Positions 36,088-48,217 of a stretch of DNA of 64,000 nt are shown piece after piece. Each line of letters starts with the position of its first letter. The stretch's first letter is position 1. A model generated the notes under the pieces. The model was not told the DNA's origin and did not search any database. It saw only the letters and a program-made list of their open reading frames with translations. The translations under genes were made by a program, and so were the position numbers. This stretch comes from Berberis thunbergii (lineage: Eukaryota; Streptophyta; Magnoliopsida; Ranunculales; Berberidaceae): positions 1 through 64,000 of the forward strand of contig QNQO01000555.1 in the NCBI GenBank assembly GCA_003290165.1, written 5' to 3'.

Positions 36088-37095
36088 ATGGACCCCATGT
36101 CCATTATCTTCAAAGGCAGCATCTGCCACCTCCACATTCAAACAAAAATGCTTTCGGCCACAGTCAACAGACAACCCGACAAGCATCATTTTCTCTTTTT
36201 CAAAGGCCTCCGCGTGAAGCTACAGTCCTCTCAATCAGTGCAGCTACAGTCGAAGCATCTTCAACAGTACCTGCCAACAGTCAAAAGGTGAACAGTCGAA
36301 GCATCTTCAACAGTCCACCTCCACTCAAACAAAGGATAAGCATCCAGCTCATCCTCCACTCAATGAAGAGCCTTATCTCTTCACCCCTTCTCTTCTATAA
36401 ATAAATGTAAGCTCTCAGAGCTAAGCAGACGATTCTAGAACCCCAAACCTATCTTGTATCCCCTAGGTCTTTACTTGTAAGCTTTCCTCTCTTCTACTTA
36501 CGCTTGTATATCCTTCACCTGTAAGTCTCCCCTGTATCTATTTCAGTTTATTTTCTTATCAATATATAAGCATCTTTTCTTATATACATCTCTCTCTGTT
36601 TGCTTTTCTTTTCTTCACAAAACTTAACTTAAAAAAAAAACGATCAACCTCTGATAAGATTTTCTAGGTCCTCTCTAAGTGTAAAGCAGGAAACTGTCTT
36701 AGAGCTAGATCGATCGATTGGTTTGATCAAAGTTAAGTCTTTCAAACTCTGATTTATACAAAACCTATACTTAAAAGATCGTATTGGACTTGGTTGAACT
36801 ACCAAAGCCACCCTAAGAAGTGGATAGTGCGTTCTCTTGGACAATACAATGTATAGTTCTTCAAAATTTCCCTCTGCATATGGAAATTTTTCTGATTATC
36901 TTCTTTTGCTGGTGTTATATTATGTTATTCCTGTTCTTCTTCTCTCCTTTGATCCAATGGCTTATCTGCTAATACTTCTCCTGTTCATTTATTTTTGGTG
37001 TAATCTATTTTGAATTTTGTTTGTATTCTTCATCTGTCCTTTAATTCATCATCTTTTTGAATTCCTGTAACCTGTAATCTGAAAACTATTGGTCG
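36088..37095 (+). promoter_or_regulatory. Pararetrovirus intergenic promoter and leader, copy C
   Basis: Same as the copy B region: 23-bp repeats at 36246-36268 and 36292-36314, TATAAATAA at 36396. Viral homology ends around 37090-37095, about 15 bp before the position of the primer-binding site. Confidence 0.75.
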
Positions 37096-37101
37096 TGACT
37101 G

Positions 37102-37159
37102 TGTTTATTTCGTTTATGACTTGTGTTTGACAGTTGTAATTAACAAAGTTGGGCATATT
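37102..37159 (+). repeat. 58-bp host flank repeat, right copy
   Basis: Identical to 20098-20155, in direct orientation. Confidence 0.9.
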
Positions 37160-37780
37160 CATCAAACTTGGTGAAGCTTTACTGTGACGAGAAAATAGAA
37201 AAGACGAAGGGTCTCTCCTTGTCTAATCCCTCTGCCTTTGAAGAATCCTATTAGAACCCCATCAATAATGGCCTAGAAGTTAAGAAATTCTCATCCAACT
37301 CTTCAAACTCTCCCTAAAAGCCACTTTCCGAGCAATAAAAAAAATGACCTATCAACATGATAGTAGGGATCTCTCTGGTCACATGTTAGCGGAAATGGTT
37401 TTTTGCGAATGTGAGCCAATGATCCGTCGATCACATACAAAAATCAGGTAATCTGATTCCTCTCTCACCAGAGTTTAGCGTAGGCCTCTTTGGCCGACCT
37501 CACACCTTCATGGTGCAAGTTGGGCTAGGCATGCCTCTCCCAAAAACTCTGTGATAGGTTCTCGATTAGTTGAATTTCCACCAAATCTTCTTCTTGAAGC
37601 CGAACAATTACTTTCCCCAACTGTAGATGTTGAAGAAACTTTTACCAGAAATGAGGAACTGTCAAGTCAGGGAAACACAAACCAAATGGTCTGAGTTGCA
37701 TTGAATTGGAATACCCTATTTGGTGGGCATAGATCTGAGCCAGAAATGCTCCCTGATTCACTTTCTTGAACCTTCTCTTA
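37160..37780 (-). mobile_element. L1-type LINE reverse transcriptase fragment
   Basis: On the minus strand a short frame reads AIIDGVLIGFFKGRGIRQGE, the plant L1 RT segment (family pattern: NGSPxGFFKSSRGLRQGDPLS). Flanking readings are interrupted by stops. Boundaries are approximate. Confidence 0.65.
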
Positions 37781-38299
37781 ATGATGGGTTCTATTATGTA
37801 TTTGATCAAAAGCAAAATCATATGGGCTGAACATGTGGTGGTGGGATTTTATTTTATTTTCGGAGAAACCACCACCATACAGCCATGTGAAGCAAGCAGC
37901 TGATAGGAGGTGGTGTAATGACTTGCCTCGGTAGGGCCACGTCAAAGGGTCCCACATTGTACCAATATGTCTCCAACTTAACCACCCAAATCGAGTTGGC
38001 CCGATTTTGGACATTTGGGTGTGGGATTTTATATATAAAGGTGTCACTACGATTGAGTGGGCAATCCCTTACAAATTATTTGCTGACTCCTACCAACTCT
38101 CACACATGATGTAGGACTAATCAACCCACCACCATCACCCTCCACAGGGTTGTTGCATTTCTAGCACTCTACCACCATCAACCTTGTCGGGAGTTGGGCT
38201 GTCACAGATGGAGACAAGAAGATCACCTTGAGATTTTCCTTGAATTGGGAGTGTTTTTCTTCAAGTACACAAACAATTAGGATAGAGAAACAACCTTAG
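37781..38299. other. Unassigned repeat-like stretch
   Basis: GTGGTGGTGGGATTTTATTT and GTGTGGGATTTTATATATAA phrases with short CCACCACC blocks suggest an LTR or MITE remnant, but no termini are clear. Confidence 0.3.
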
Positions 38300-38565
38300 A
38301 AACATGGACATTCAAGGTTGCAAAGAAACTTATGGTTGTTAAACCCTGGAGTCAGGTTGAAATCTTTGAAGAATGGCATATCAAGCCAATCTGGATAAAT
38401 TTCTACAACTTACCTCCCACTATGTGGAGCAAGGAATGAAGGAAGCACTTAGTTTAATAGCCAGTAAGATTTGGTAAATTGATCAACATGAAATAGCCAC
38501 CAAGAATACAAACGATTTTAATGCTCTTGAAGAGAATCAAGAGGTCCCAAGATTGGAAAATCATG
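38300..38565 (+). mobile_element. LINE ORF1 fragment (DUF4283-like)
   Basis: The plus strand reads KPIWINFYNLPPTMWSKE, then after a stop HLV, ASKIW and ATKNTNDFNALEEN. This follows the DUF4283 domain of plant LINE ORF1 proteins (P-W-x-LPPxxWSKEG...IASKIGK...ATKN). Broken by stops. Confidence 0.6.
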
Positions 38566-39907
38566 AGAAGGATGAATAGGATCAAATCCCAACTGCAATG
38601 AATGGGCAGAAATAGATTGAACGATTGAATCATATGAGAGTTAGTCCAAAGACATAAATGTTGTAATTCAAGACCTAGACTAGCAAGGGCAATGTTGAAA
38701 AGCAAATGTGATGGAAGCGGTGATGTTGATCTGGAAGATGAAGGTGCCGATTTCGATGATGAGAGAGAAGATGACACAGAAAGAATTCTTCTTGGATATC
38801 TCAGCTTAGATACTCAAAAAAACATTGTTATTTAGTGAAGATGAATGTGAGTTAAGTCACTGAAACATCTATAGCAATGATTGGCTCGGGAACCCGATGG
38901 ATCTCAAGACATAAAAAGAAGGTTTTTAGGTCGATTACCTAGATGTCACCAAGATAATGGTGCTGTTTCTAGGCCCAACCTAGTTGGGAATTTAGGGTCG
39001 TTGTTGGTTGTGTGCGCTTGTAATGTGTTGAGGGCTCGGGTATGTCGTCCTTCTTGTTTTTCGTTTATTTTTTTAATAAATAGGGTGGTCCTACAAGATT
39101 CAATTTATAAACGTCCACTATATTTCATACTTTCCTGTTAGTTCCACCTCTTCCTTCACCATCCCTTCCATGGTTAAAGTTCGAAGGACATTCTTGAAAA
39201 CACAAAATTAATCAAAAAAAAGAAAGAAAATTGTTGATTTCATCTTGCCACCCACACACCATATCTTTTCATGTACATCAACACTATCACCACAAACTAG
39301 CCACCATCACCACCCTCATTTTCATCTCCATCCCTTCAATTTTCTCCTCATCCTTCTTTACTCTTGATCTCCTGCCCTATGTTTTTTTCGTTATTTTCTC
39401 CCTCTCATCCTTCTCTTCACCACCACCAAGCTGTCATTGCTACCGCCACTTCCTCTCTCTCTAAACTGTTATCCTGCATAGGACATCACTTGAACATTAA
39501 CCAAATCTGCAAAGTTCTTTTTGTTCTCCCTAGTAAATGGATAAAACTGAAGTCCTCACCTACTTCCCATGGGAAACCCAAAGCCGTCTCGGTGCATACA
39601 ACTTATTTTGCACCCCCTATATAAATTAATGTCTGGTTGTGTTGTCCTTATAAGACTAATTATTAATTTTGCATGCTTTGTTATAGTATATCATTGACTA
39701 TAACACAGCTTTGAATATGATTTACGGGGACCTTCATAGTATGTTTTCTTGGATAGTTTTGAATCATTTCAGGTGTTTAAATTAACATTTTTGAGATAGA
39801 CATCAAGAGGCATCCGTTGGATTTTCCCTGAAGGATTGAAGCTATATGATGAATTTCTTGGCAAAGGAAAAAATACTAATGAAAAAGTTCCCTTTGTTTG
39901 ATTGCAG
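38566..39907. other. Intron sequence before the last MetAP2 exon
   Basis: No gene recognised. CT-rich from 39230 to 39480, giving open frames of biased composition only. Confidence 0.45.
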
Positions 39908-40018
<111 letters not shown>

Positions 40019-40830
40019 TGGACTTCAAATGCCATGATTCCTTACAGTCTAACAACCTTCCTTTCTTGTTTTCTAGTTTAGCAAATTTTGCTAGTTTGGC
40101 GTTTCAGCAAAGCAGCATATTTTCAAGAGAGTATTGTTATGAAGTGATCTATGGAAAGGAAAACTTATTAGTGAACGTGAAATGGGCTGGTTTTCATTGA
40201 AAGCTGCCCTTGATCATGGAGTGCATTTGATATTGTTAAATGATTAGATGCGGTGTTGAGATTACATATGCAACAATGAAGAATTCCATTCCCATGTCTT
40301 CTAGGTGTGCTATTATGAAGTTAATATATCGTTCACCAAATCCGAAACCCGGTAGGTTTGAGCTAAAATTGATACAGACTGTAAAACAAAAAAAATAAAA
40401 AAAATAAAAAAATATTTTCAAACCCAAACCTGACATAGTAAATGTGTCAAAAAATTCCACAGATGGATTCCAGGGTATGCTGCAACATGAGATAACTAAC
40501 CGAGGAAATCAAACCTCTTGACAACATTATGAGTTATCATTAAAAAAAAGTCAAAACCTATTGTCGTATGGTTTACAAAATATATATTGGATATTCATAA
40601 TTCTATTAATTGACATTTGGAAAATCATTCCAAGGAAGAGGACGGGTTGAAAATTTTAGAACTTGGCGACAGACATTTTCGGTTTTGGGAATTTGAAAAA
40701 AAAGAAGATAGAAGACATATTGACACATAATGAACAGTAAATTTTAATTGCAATTATAGATTGAGAAGTGAAGGGGGTTTGGTGGCTGCTTAAAAAACTT
40801 TCACATGCATGGAGTAGCAGAACCGTGATC
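40019..40830. other. Sequence downstream of MetAP2
   Basis: Possible former 3' UTR. No gene recognised. Confidence 0.4.
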
Positions 40831-42295
40831 GTCTTTTACACACCTGAAGGGGTCACCCTCAAGAAGGCTATCAAATTAGGCTTTTGCGCTTCAAACAATA
40901 AAGTGAGTGCGAGGCCTTCTTAGTTGCGCTAAAAATAGCCAGAAGAGCTAGAGTAGAAGAAATCACGGTGTTCAGCGATTCTCAACTAGTGGTCAATCAG
41001 GTGAATGATGAATTCAATGTTAAAGACCCCCAAATAATGGCCTATTGCGGGAAAGCAATTGACGCCAAAAGAGGGTTCAAAAGAATATTATTTTGTCGCT
41101 ATTTTAGGGTAGATAACAAGGAAGCCAACAATCTGGTAAAAATGTCTCATCCATAGAAGACGACTCTGGCGCATTCATAGAGTTCCAGGAGAAGTCGACC
41201 TTAGAGGAAGAAAATTTCCACGAAACCTTCTTCACAGCGAGGAGACCAGCTGGATGAGCCACCTAATCAACTACATAAAAGATGGAGGCATCCAATCAGT
41301 ATATCTAGAGGCTTGCAAGATGAAAAACAGAGCAGTACGGTACACGCTATTTAACGACAAGTTGTATAAGAGATCAATGACTGGCCCTCTGTTTAAATGC
41401 TTGAGCTCCAAAGAGGCAAACTATGTCTTTCGAGAAATCCATGAAGGAATCTGTGGGAACCACCCCGGAGGAAGGACACTAGCTCATAAAACCATCACGC
41501 TTGGATATTATAGGCCGAAAATGCAACAAGAGACCAAATATCTGGTCCGTAAGTGCGATAAGTGTCAAAGGTACGCCTCGTACACACATATGCATGGACA
41601 AAACCTTGTCCCAATGATTAGCCTATGACCCTTCGCGCCATGGGGGATGGACTACGCCCATTTTCCATCTCCAAGAGGAAGAAGTTCCTTCTCGCGGCTG
41701 TCGACTACTTCACAAGATGGGTGGAGATAGAGCCCCTCTCCAAGATGGGAGATAATCAAATCAAAAACTTTATCTGGAAAACTATCATCTGTAGGTTCGA
41801 AATACCGAAAATCTTGGTCAGCGATAACGAGGCTCAGTTCGAAGACAAAAAAGTCAAGCAACTTTGCACCGACCAAGGCATCAGTCACCACTTCTCAGCG
41901 CCTAGTCAACCCTAGGCCAATGGACAGGCAAAAGTCAGCAACCGAACTATCTTGGAGGAGATCAAGAGGAAACTTGAAGCAGCCAAGGGGATCTAGGTCT
42001 CTAAGCTTTCGAGCATCCTTTGCACATATCATACCATAAAAAGGACTTCGACTGGAGATACACCATTAGCACTGGCATATGGATATGAGGCAACGGTTCT
42101 AGTAGAACTAGGAATTCCTACTTTCATAATGGAGAAGTTCAGGATGGATTAAAATAATGAAGCTCTGAGAGTCGGACTAGACTTACTCGAAGAGCGAAAA
42201 TACAGAGCTTCCATCAGAATAGTTGCATATCAGCAAAAGATGGCCCAACACTACAATAAGAGAGTTAAGTCTCAATAATTTAATGTCGACGATTG
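40831..42295 (+). pseudogene. Tat-like Ty3/Gypsy pol remnant: RNase H and integrase
   Basis: Order: an RNase H fold (VILYTPEG-like start; ARVEEITVFSDSQLVVNQVN, DPQIMAYCGKA) to a stop at 41154; the integrase HHCC region (41254-41628; NHPGGRTLAHKTITLGYY, CDKCQRYA); and the catalytic core (41625-41915; LLAAVDYFTRWVEIEPL, ILVSDNEAQFED), then ANGQAKVSNRTILEEIKRKL beyond further stops, to about 42295. The extra RNase H next to integrase is typical of the Tat branch. 5' part of the element (gag, protease, RT) is missing. Confidence 0.88.
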
Positions 42296-42529
42296 GGTAC
42301 TGAGAAAACCCAACCAAACATAAGAGAACCAATAGAATGCAAGTTAATCCTAAACTGGGAAGGTCCCTACAAGGTGACAACAATCAAAAGGCCCGAAACC
42401 TACATGCTATAAAACATGAGTTGAGAGCGTTTGAAAAGATCACGGAATGTAGAATACTTAAAGAAGTATTATCAATAAAGGTACTCACTTTACAGAATCC
42501 CATTTTTGATTACTCCATGCATTGAAACA

Positions 42530-43400
42530 TGCCTAGTCCGACCACAGGATCACGATGGCACACAAGCGGATTGAACTTAGTCCTTGGACAGTTCGCCGCG
42601 AGCAGATGAGTCCAGTCCATGGACGACTCATCACTCCTAGATAGCCTAGTTCGACTGCAGGACCACGATGGCACACAAGCAGATTGAACCTAGTCCACGG
42701 ACAATTTATCGCAAGGAGGCGAGTCCAGTCCACTGACGACTCACCACTCCAAAGATAACTTGGTCTGACTACGGGGACCATAATGGCGCACATCGGTCGA
42801 GCCTACTCCTATTCAGGATGTTGACAACCTGCCGCATAAGTGACCTAGTCAGCCTTAGGAACCAAAAAAGCACACATGCAGACTGAACCCAGTCCACGGA
42901 CAGTTCACCACGAGCAGACGTCCAGTCCATGAACGACTCACCTCTCCATAGATAACCTAGTTCCATTACGAAGACCATAATGGTGTAGATCGATTGAGCT
43001 TAGTCATATTCAGGATGTGGATAGCTTGATGCATAAGTGACCTAGTTAACCTTAGGAACCAAGGCAACACAACCAAGGTAACACACATGCGAATCAAATC
43101 CATTCCACTGGCAGTTCATCACAAGTAGGCGAGTCCAGTCCACGGATGACTCACCACTCCAAAGATAACCCAGTTCGACTATAGGGATCATAATGGCGCG
43201 CATTGATTGAGCCTAGTCCTATTCAGGATGTCGTCAGCTTGCCGCATAAGTGACTTAGTTCGCCCCAAGAACCAAGGCAATGCATGTGCAGACTGAAACC
43301 AATCCACAGACGGTTCATCGCAAGTGGACGAGTCCAGTCCACGGATGACTCACCGCACCCTGTTGTTCCGGTCCATATGGACCAAGGCAACATCCTGACC
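42530..43400 (+). repeat. Tandem array, about 200-bp unit, about 4-5 copies
   Basis: The anchor GTCCAGTCCA...GACTCACC(A/T)CTCC recurs at 42610, 42722, 42918, 43132 and 43330, spaced about 112, 196, 214 and 198 bp. The first interval is a shortened unit. Each unit also has AACCTAGTCCACGGACAGTT and CATTCAGGATGT-type phrases. Lies between pol and the 3' LTR. Confidence 0.85.
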
Positions 43401-43504
43401 ACCAAGACTCAACTAAAAAGTAAGTTAGATTGTGGTACAAAATCTAGTCCTACTAGATCAGAATGATTTCTTTGTTAATTTAGTTTTACACAAAATTAAG
43501 TGGG

Positions 43505-45014
43505 AGTACTTTGACGGGCTGACACCTACTGAGGAAGCAACCAGCCCGCAAGGCAAAACTCGCTCACACGAAGATTACTCTTCAGTGATTTTACTATTAT
43601 TGACGAATCAAGTTTTTTCGTCAAGGAAAACGCAAGTGGGATTAGAACTGCATGCACCCCCTTTCGGACCGGGCCAGCCTAGTCTCTGATCAGAGTTGGA
43701 CTGTCTTACACCATATGGTCCTACTACTCATAGAGCCATGACTTTATTGACAAGTCTAAGATTTTCCCTTATAGGGCCAATACGACTCACATTCCCTCAG
43801 AGCATACATTAAAAAAATAAAAAAGACAACAAAAAAAAAATACTATATTGATTGTTAAAAAGTTATTATAAAGCTTGACCAACTGATCAATTTGAAGGTT
43901 TACATGCTACAAGAATCCGAGCTCAGTGGAAAACAAGGTGCGAGCGAAGATCTGCTAGAACACATACTGGAACTCTGCTTCACCAAATTTGCTTTTCGGA
44001 GGAAACGACACGAGTGAAGCCAAGAAAGAAGTAGTGGGAACAACCACCCAAAGTTGGCTGCTAGTGTGATCTCCAAAAGATGGCAACAGATGTCGTGGAA
44101 GCACCAAAAGATGGAGGACAAATTCAGACTCAAAGGGGAAGTCCGTACTTCTTCTTCGTGATGTAAGAACAAATTCGGAGGCCCATGGAATAACTAGAAG
44201 CGCACTCAAATCGGGCGGCTTCCCCCAATAGCAGGTCTTGTTAGGACTCATTGTGGAAAATGTCAGAACATTTGGAAACTCCACCAATGGGTGCTCACCT
44301 TTGTCCTCTGTAAAGGCAAAAAAAAAAATACTCTCTAAGAGGGTGCACCTGAGAAACGAAGTCTACGAAGTACATGGAAACAATGACCTATCAGCACTAG
44401 CCTATATATAGGTGCAATGTTCATGGAAGGTGGTCACCCAACAGTCATGTCGGCATTTAATGCTACATGGGGAAAGAAGAGGCGACGGTTCAAAGTACAA
44501 CTGTGCCAGTCCCCATTCATCACATTAATGGAACTACATGCAACCCCAATAATTGGGGGGATTATTTATGATGACATCAAACAATCACCCAATCGCAGTC
44601 GTACATGTGGCATGGGCCAACCCTAACATGAGAAAGGCTTTAACGTGGTCTCAAGCAAACCCATTCATAAACTGTTGTTCAGCCCGTAAGGCAGGTGCCC
44701 AAGCCCAAGTAACGCCAGCCTAACGGTGCGGGCCTTGGGGTTTGGCTTAGGATAATAAGATTCTGGGCGAGATCTCTCCCTCCATCACGCCCTCGATAGC
44801 AGGGACATTTGTGGAGGGAACAATCGCTACTTAAGGTGAGATAAGGGAAAAAGAAAAAAAAACTTTGCTAATTACATTTAATCCTCATTCTTCCTTGCAC
44901 TGTTATCTGACTTAAGCATTGGAGTGTCTTCGACCACCACAACAGTGGTCCTTGGTTAACCGCTGTTCATTTTTTGCAATCTCGAGATCAACAAGGACAA
45001 TTTTGGACACATCA
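43505..45014 (+). mobile_element. 3' LTR of Tat-like retrotransposon 2
   Basis: A purine stretch AAGTGGGAG precedes the likely LTR start near 43505. The 3' end carries GACTTAAGCATTGGAGTGTC, CCACCACAACAGTGG and terminates GGACACATCA at 45014. A TATA-like CCTATATATAGG stands at 44400. About 1.5 kb; the 5' boundary is approximate. Confidence 0.65.
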
Positions 45015-45472
45015 CTACCCATTCACAAAATTACATAATTTATTTTTTTTAGATTCAAATAAATAAAACTAATTTTTTTGTAACATAAGACAAAATATAT
45101 TTATTTTAATTATTAAGTAAGTAACAGGATATCACAATTTAATTTAGGCTTTTTGCACTTTGCCTCCTCCCCCCCCCCCCCCCCCACAAATTATTTGTAA
45201 TTGGTTTTGCATCCAATAGTACAAATTTAGTTACAACTCCGTCAACGTGTGCATTTTTTTGAAATGACAAATTTACCCTTCTATGACTTTGACCCATATT
45301 CTTAGACCCCGAGATTAAATTCATCTCATGGTTTCTAACATTACTTTACATATCTTGAGAAACAAATTTAAATACTTAAAAAAAAATCTTGGATTAATTT
45401 ACTTACCCCCAAAATAAATATCTAATTAGATGTCACCCTATGCCACCATGAACTAGCAATCTACGTGCTCAT
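44251..45472 (+). repeat. 1.22-kb tandem duplication, unit 1
   Basis: From TCATTGTGGAAAATGTCAGA to CTAGCAATCTACGTGCT. Holds the 3' half of the Tat LTR plus about 460 bp of flank, including a run of about 17 C (45167-45184). Confidence 0.9.
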
Positions 45473-46706
45473 CGTGGAAAATGTCAGAACATTTGGAAAC
45501 TCCACCAATGGGTGCTCACCTTTGTCCTCTGTAAAGGCCAAAAAAAAATCACTCTCTAAAAGGGTGCACCCGAGAAACGAAGTCTACGAAGCACATTAAA
45601 ACAATGACCATATCAACACTAGCCTATATATAGGTGCAATGTTCATGGAAGGTGGTCACCCAACAAAAATGTCGGCATTAAATGCTATGCGGGGAAGGAA
45701 GATGCCACAGTTTCAAGTACAACTGCGCCAGTCCCCATTCATCACATTAATGGAACTACATGCAACCCCATTAATTGGGGGGAGTAACTGATGAGACATC
45801 AAACAATCACCCAATCGCAGTCGTACATGTGGCATGTGCCAAGCCTAACCCGAGAAAGGCTTCAACATGGTCCCAAGCAAACCCATTCATAAACTGTTGT
45901 TCAGCCTGTAATGCAGGTGCCCAAGCCCAAGTAACGCCAGCCCAAACGACGCGGGCCTTGGGGCTTGGCTTAGGATTATAAGATTATGGGCGAGATCTCT
46001 CCCTCCATCACGCCCTCGATAGCAGGGTCATTTGTGGAGGGAACAATCGCTAGTTAAGGTGAGAAAAGGGAAGAAGAAAAAAACTTTGTTAATTACATCT
46101 ATTCCTCATTCTTCCTTGCATTTTTATATGATTTAAGCATTGGAGTGTCTTCGACCACCACAACGGTGTTCCTTGGCTAACAACTGTTCATTTTTTGCAA
46201 GCTCGAGATCAACAAGGACAATTTTGGACACATCACTACCCATTCACAAAATTACGTAATTTACTTTTTTAGATTCAAATAAATAAAAATAAAAATGTTT
46301 GTAACGTAATACAAAATATATTTATTTTAATTACTAAGCAAGTAACAAGATATCACAATTTAATTTAGGGATTTTTGCAATTTGCCTCCCCCCCCCCCTC
46401 CCCCCCTTAAAAAAATTTATTCATAATTGGTTTTGCATCCAATAGTACAAATTTAGTTACAACTTCGTCAACGTGTGCATTTTTTTGAAATGACAAATTT
46501 ACCCTTCTATGACTTTGAGCCATATTCTTAGACCTCGAGATTAAATTCATCTCACGGTTTCTAACATTACTCTACATATCTTGAGAAACAAATTTAAATA
46601 CTTTAAAAAAAGAAAGAAAAATCTTGGATTAATTTAACTTACTCCCAAAATAAATAGCTAATTAGATGTTACCCTATGCCACCATGAACTAGTAGTCTAC
46701 GTACTC
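45473..46706 (+). repeat. 1.22-kb tandem duplication, unit 2
   Basis: Begins CATCGTGGAAAATGTCAGA directly after unit 1 and matches it throughout, with scattered substitutions and small indels. It contains a second copy of the LTR end (ACATCA at 46230-46235), but no LTR start. Confidence 0.9.
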
Positions 46707-47776
46707 GTACTGTTATTTTTTAAATGGGCAAAGTTTTGATGGCTAAAATGCCGCTAAATGATCAAATGGCCGGAGTTAAAATGTTAGCCTCGAACAACTA
46801 TAATTAGTATCTCGAAGTGCATTAATGGTTCAAAATGTAAAACAAATTGAGATGGGTATCTCGAGACACATTTAATAAATAAAAAAACTTCAACTTCATC
46901 TATCCAACTCCCATCCACCTATCCTTTTGCAACTCCAACCACATCCCTATTTCTTTCCTCTTTTCGTTTCCGCTACACCCCGTTTCTTCTTTCTGCGTGG
47001 TGTCTCCCCATCGTCATTGCCACCGCTCCGACCCCTACTCTCATCTCTTCTCTTCGCTAGAGCAATCACATCAAAATTTTGTTTTATTTTGTTGTTGGAT
47101 CAGTTTGGTACCAAGTATATTGAGGTTGGTGAGTTGGGATAAATTGGGGATCAGATTAGTGAATGAGGTTTTGTTGAGAGCGAGGACTTGGAGTTGGTAT
47201 AAAAGAGTCAATGAGTTCGGTTCAAATGTGCCACCGAGTTGAATTTCTTTGAGAACGAGTCGAACGACTCGGTTTTGGGCACATTTTACGCCTAGCCAGT
47301 CCTATAATCGAAGCGCTTGTGTGAGGAGAATGGGAGATTGTTGTTGTAAGTGCGAGGAAGCTGGAAGTGGGCGTTTCTACTGGTTGGAAAGAACTGTAAG
47401 GAAAATGTGGAAGGGTTTGTTTTGGTCGGAGGCTAATTTAATAGGAGGGGGAGTAGAGGGTTTTTCGATGGTGAGTTGAATAGGAGGGTGGTGGTTGTCG
47501 ATTTGAACAAAGGGGGGGAAGGATAAGGGTGTCGAGGTGGTAGTGGTGGGGCAATTTTAACATGAGGAATGACTAGAGGTGGTGGGGCGGTAGGGCGACA
47601 CGCAGAGAGAAGGGAGGTGGGTGGTGGCGGTACAAGGGGACATGGAGGAGGGGGATGGAAGTGGGGTGTTGCCAAGATGGAGAGGGAAGGGGATGTGGTC
47701 AGTGGAAAAGAGTTGGAGAAGATGAGGTTCATTTTTTATAAACCCTTGTGTCTCGAGATATTCATTTTAATTTTTT
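46707..47776. other. Unassigned intergenic sequence
   Basis: No gene recognised. 47430-47730 is strongly G-rich on the plus strand; the Pro-rich antisense frame there is a composition artefact. Confidence 0.4.
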
Positions 47777-48065
47777 CAGTGTTCTAAAAATTCTCCTACG
47801 CGGCTGGGACCGTCCAGGCGGCGGCCTGCAAGGGTTTTTGAATTTTTTTATTTCTAGTTTGAATTTTTTTTTAAATTAAAACTATTTTTTAATACATTTT
47901 GCATATGTATATTGGCTTTGAATTGGAAGTAATTTGCATGCTATTATGCTTAACTTTTATAAATTATATTTATAATACAAAAAAACTCTTAGTCCCCCAC
48001 CTAGGCCTTTGGGCGTTAGTCCACTGCTCGCCGTCCGCCTACCACTAACGATTTTTAGAACACTG
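47777..48065. mobile_element. hAT-type MITE (CAGTGTTCTAAAA termini), 289 bp
   Basis: Starts CAGTGTTCTAAAAAT and ends with ATTTTTAGAACACTG, a perfect terminal inverted repeat. Inner blocks GGCGGCGGCCTG and CCACCTAGGCC resemble those of the larger relative at 56052. The flanks (AATTTTTT / ATTGTTTA) no longer show a clear 8-bp duplication. Confidence 0.8.
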
Positions 48066-48217
48066 ATTGTTTACATTTTGAACCATTCATTCACTTCAAG
48101 ATACCAATTATCAGTTGTTCGAGCATAATATTTCAACCTTAGCCCTTCGATCATCTAGGCATATTCATAATTACAATTTTGCCCATTTAAAAAATAATAG
48201 CTCAGACACGTTGACTC

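Larger units (their letters stand above)
20200..37095. mobile_element. Endogenous pararetrovirus locus (Caulimoviridae, florendovirus-like), three linked copies
   Basis: Copy A (minus, about 20200-24165), copy B (plus, about 24170-29200) and copy C (plus, about 29200-37095). B runs straight into C, and equivalent points are about 7910 bp apart (second ORF starts 26978 and 34888), giving the viral genome length. Domain order in the large ORF is movement protein, capsid with zinc knuckle, aspartic protease, reverse transcriptase and RNase H, then a second ORF, then a non-coding region with TATA box and tRNA-Met primer site. There is no integrase and no LTR. Order, size and a second ORF of unknown function fit Florendovirus best (inference). 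All copies are broken, with different lesions. Confidence 0.9.

Noticed and set aside
42530..43400. Regular repeats considered as a CRISPR-like array
   Set aside because: Plant nuclear DNA, units of about 200 bp without spacer structure; it is a retrotransposon tandem array.
47433..47732. Pro-rich 99-aa minus-strand frame
   Set aside because: Product of a G-rich plus strand; no conserved feature.
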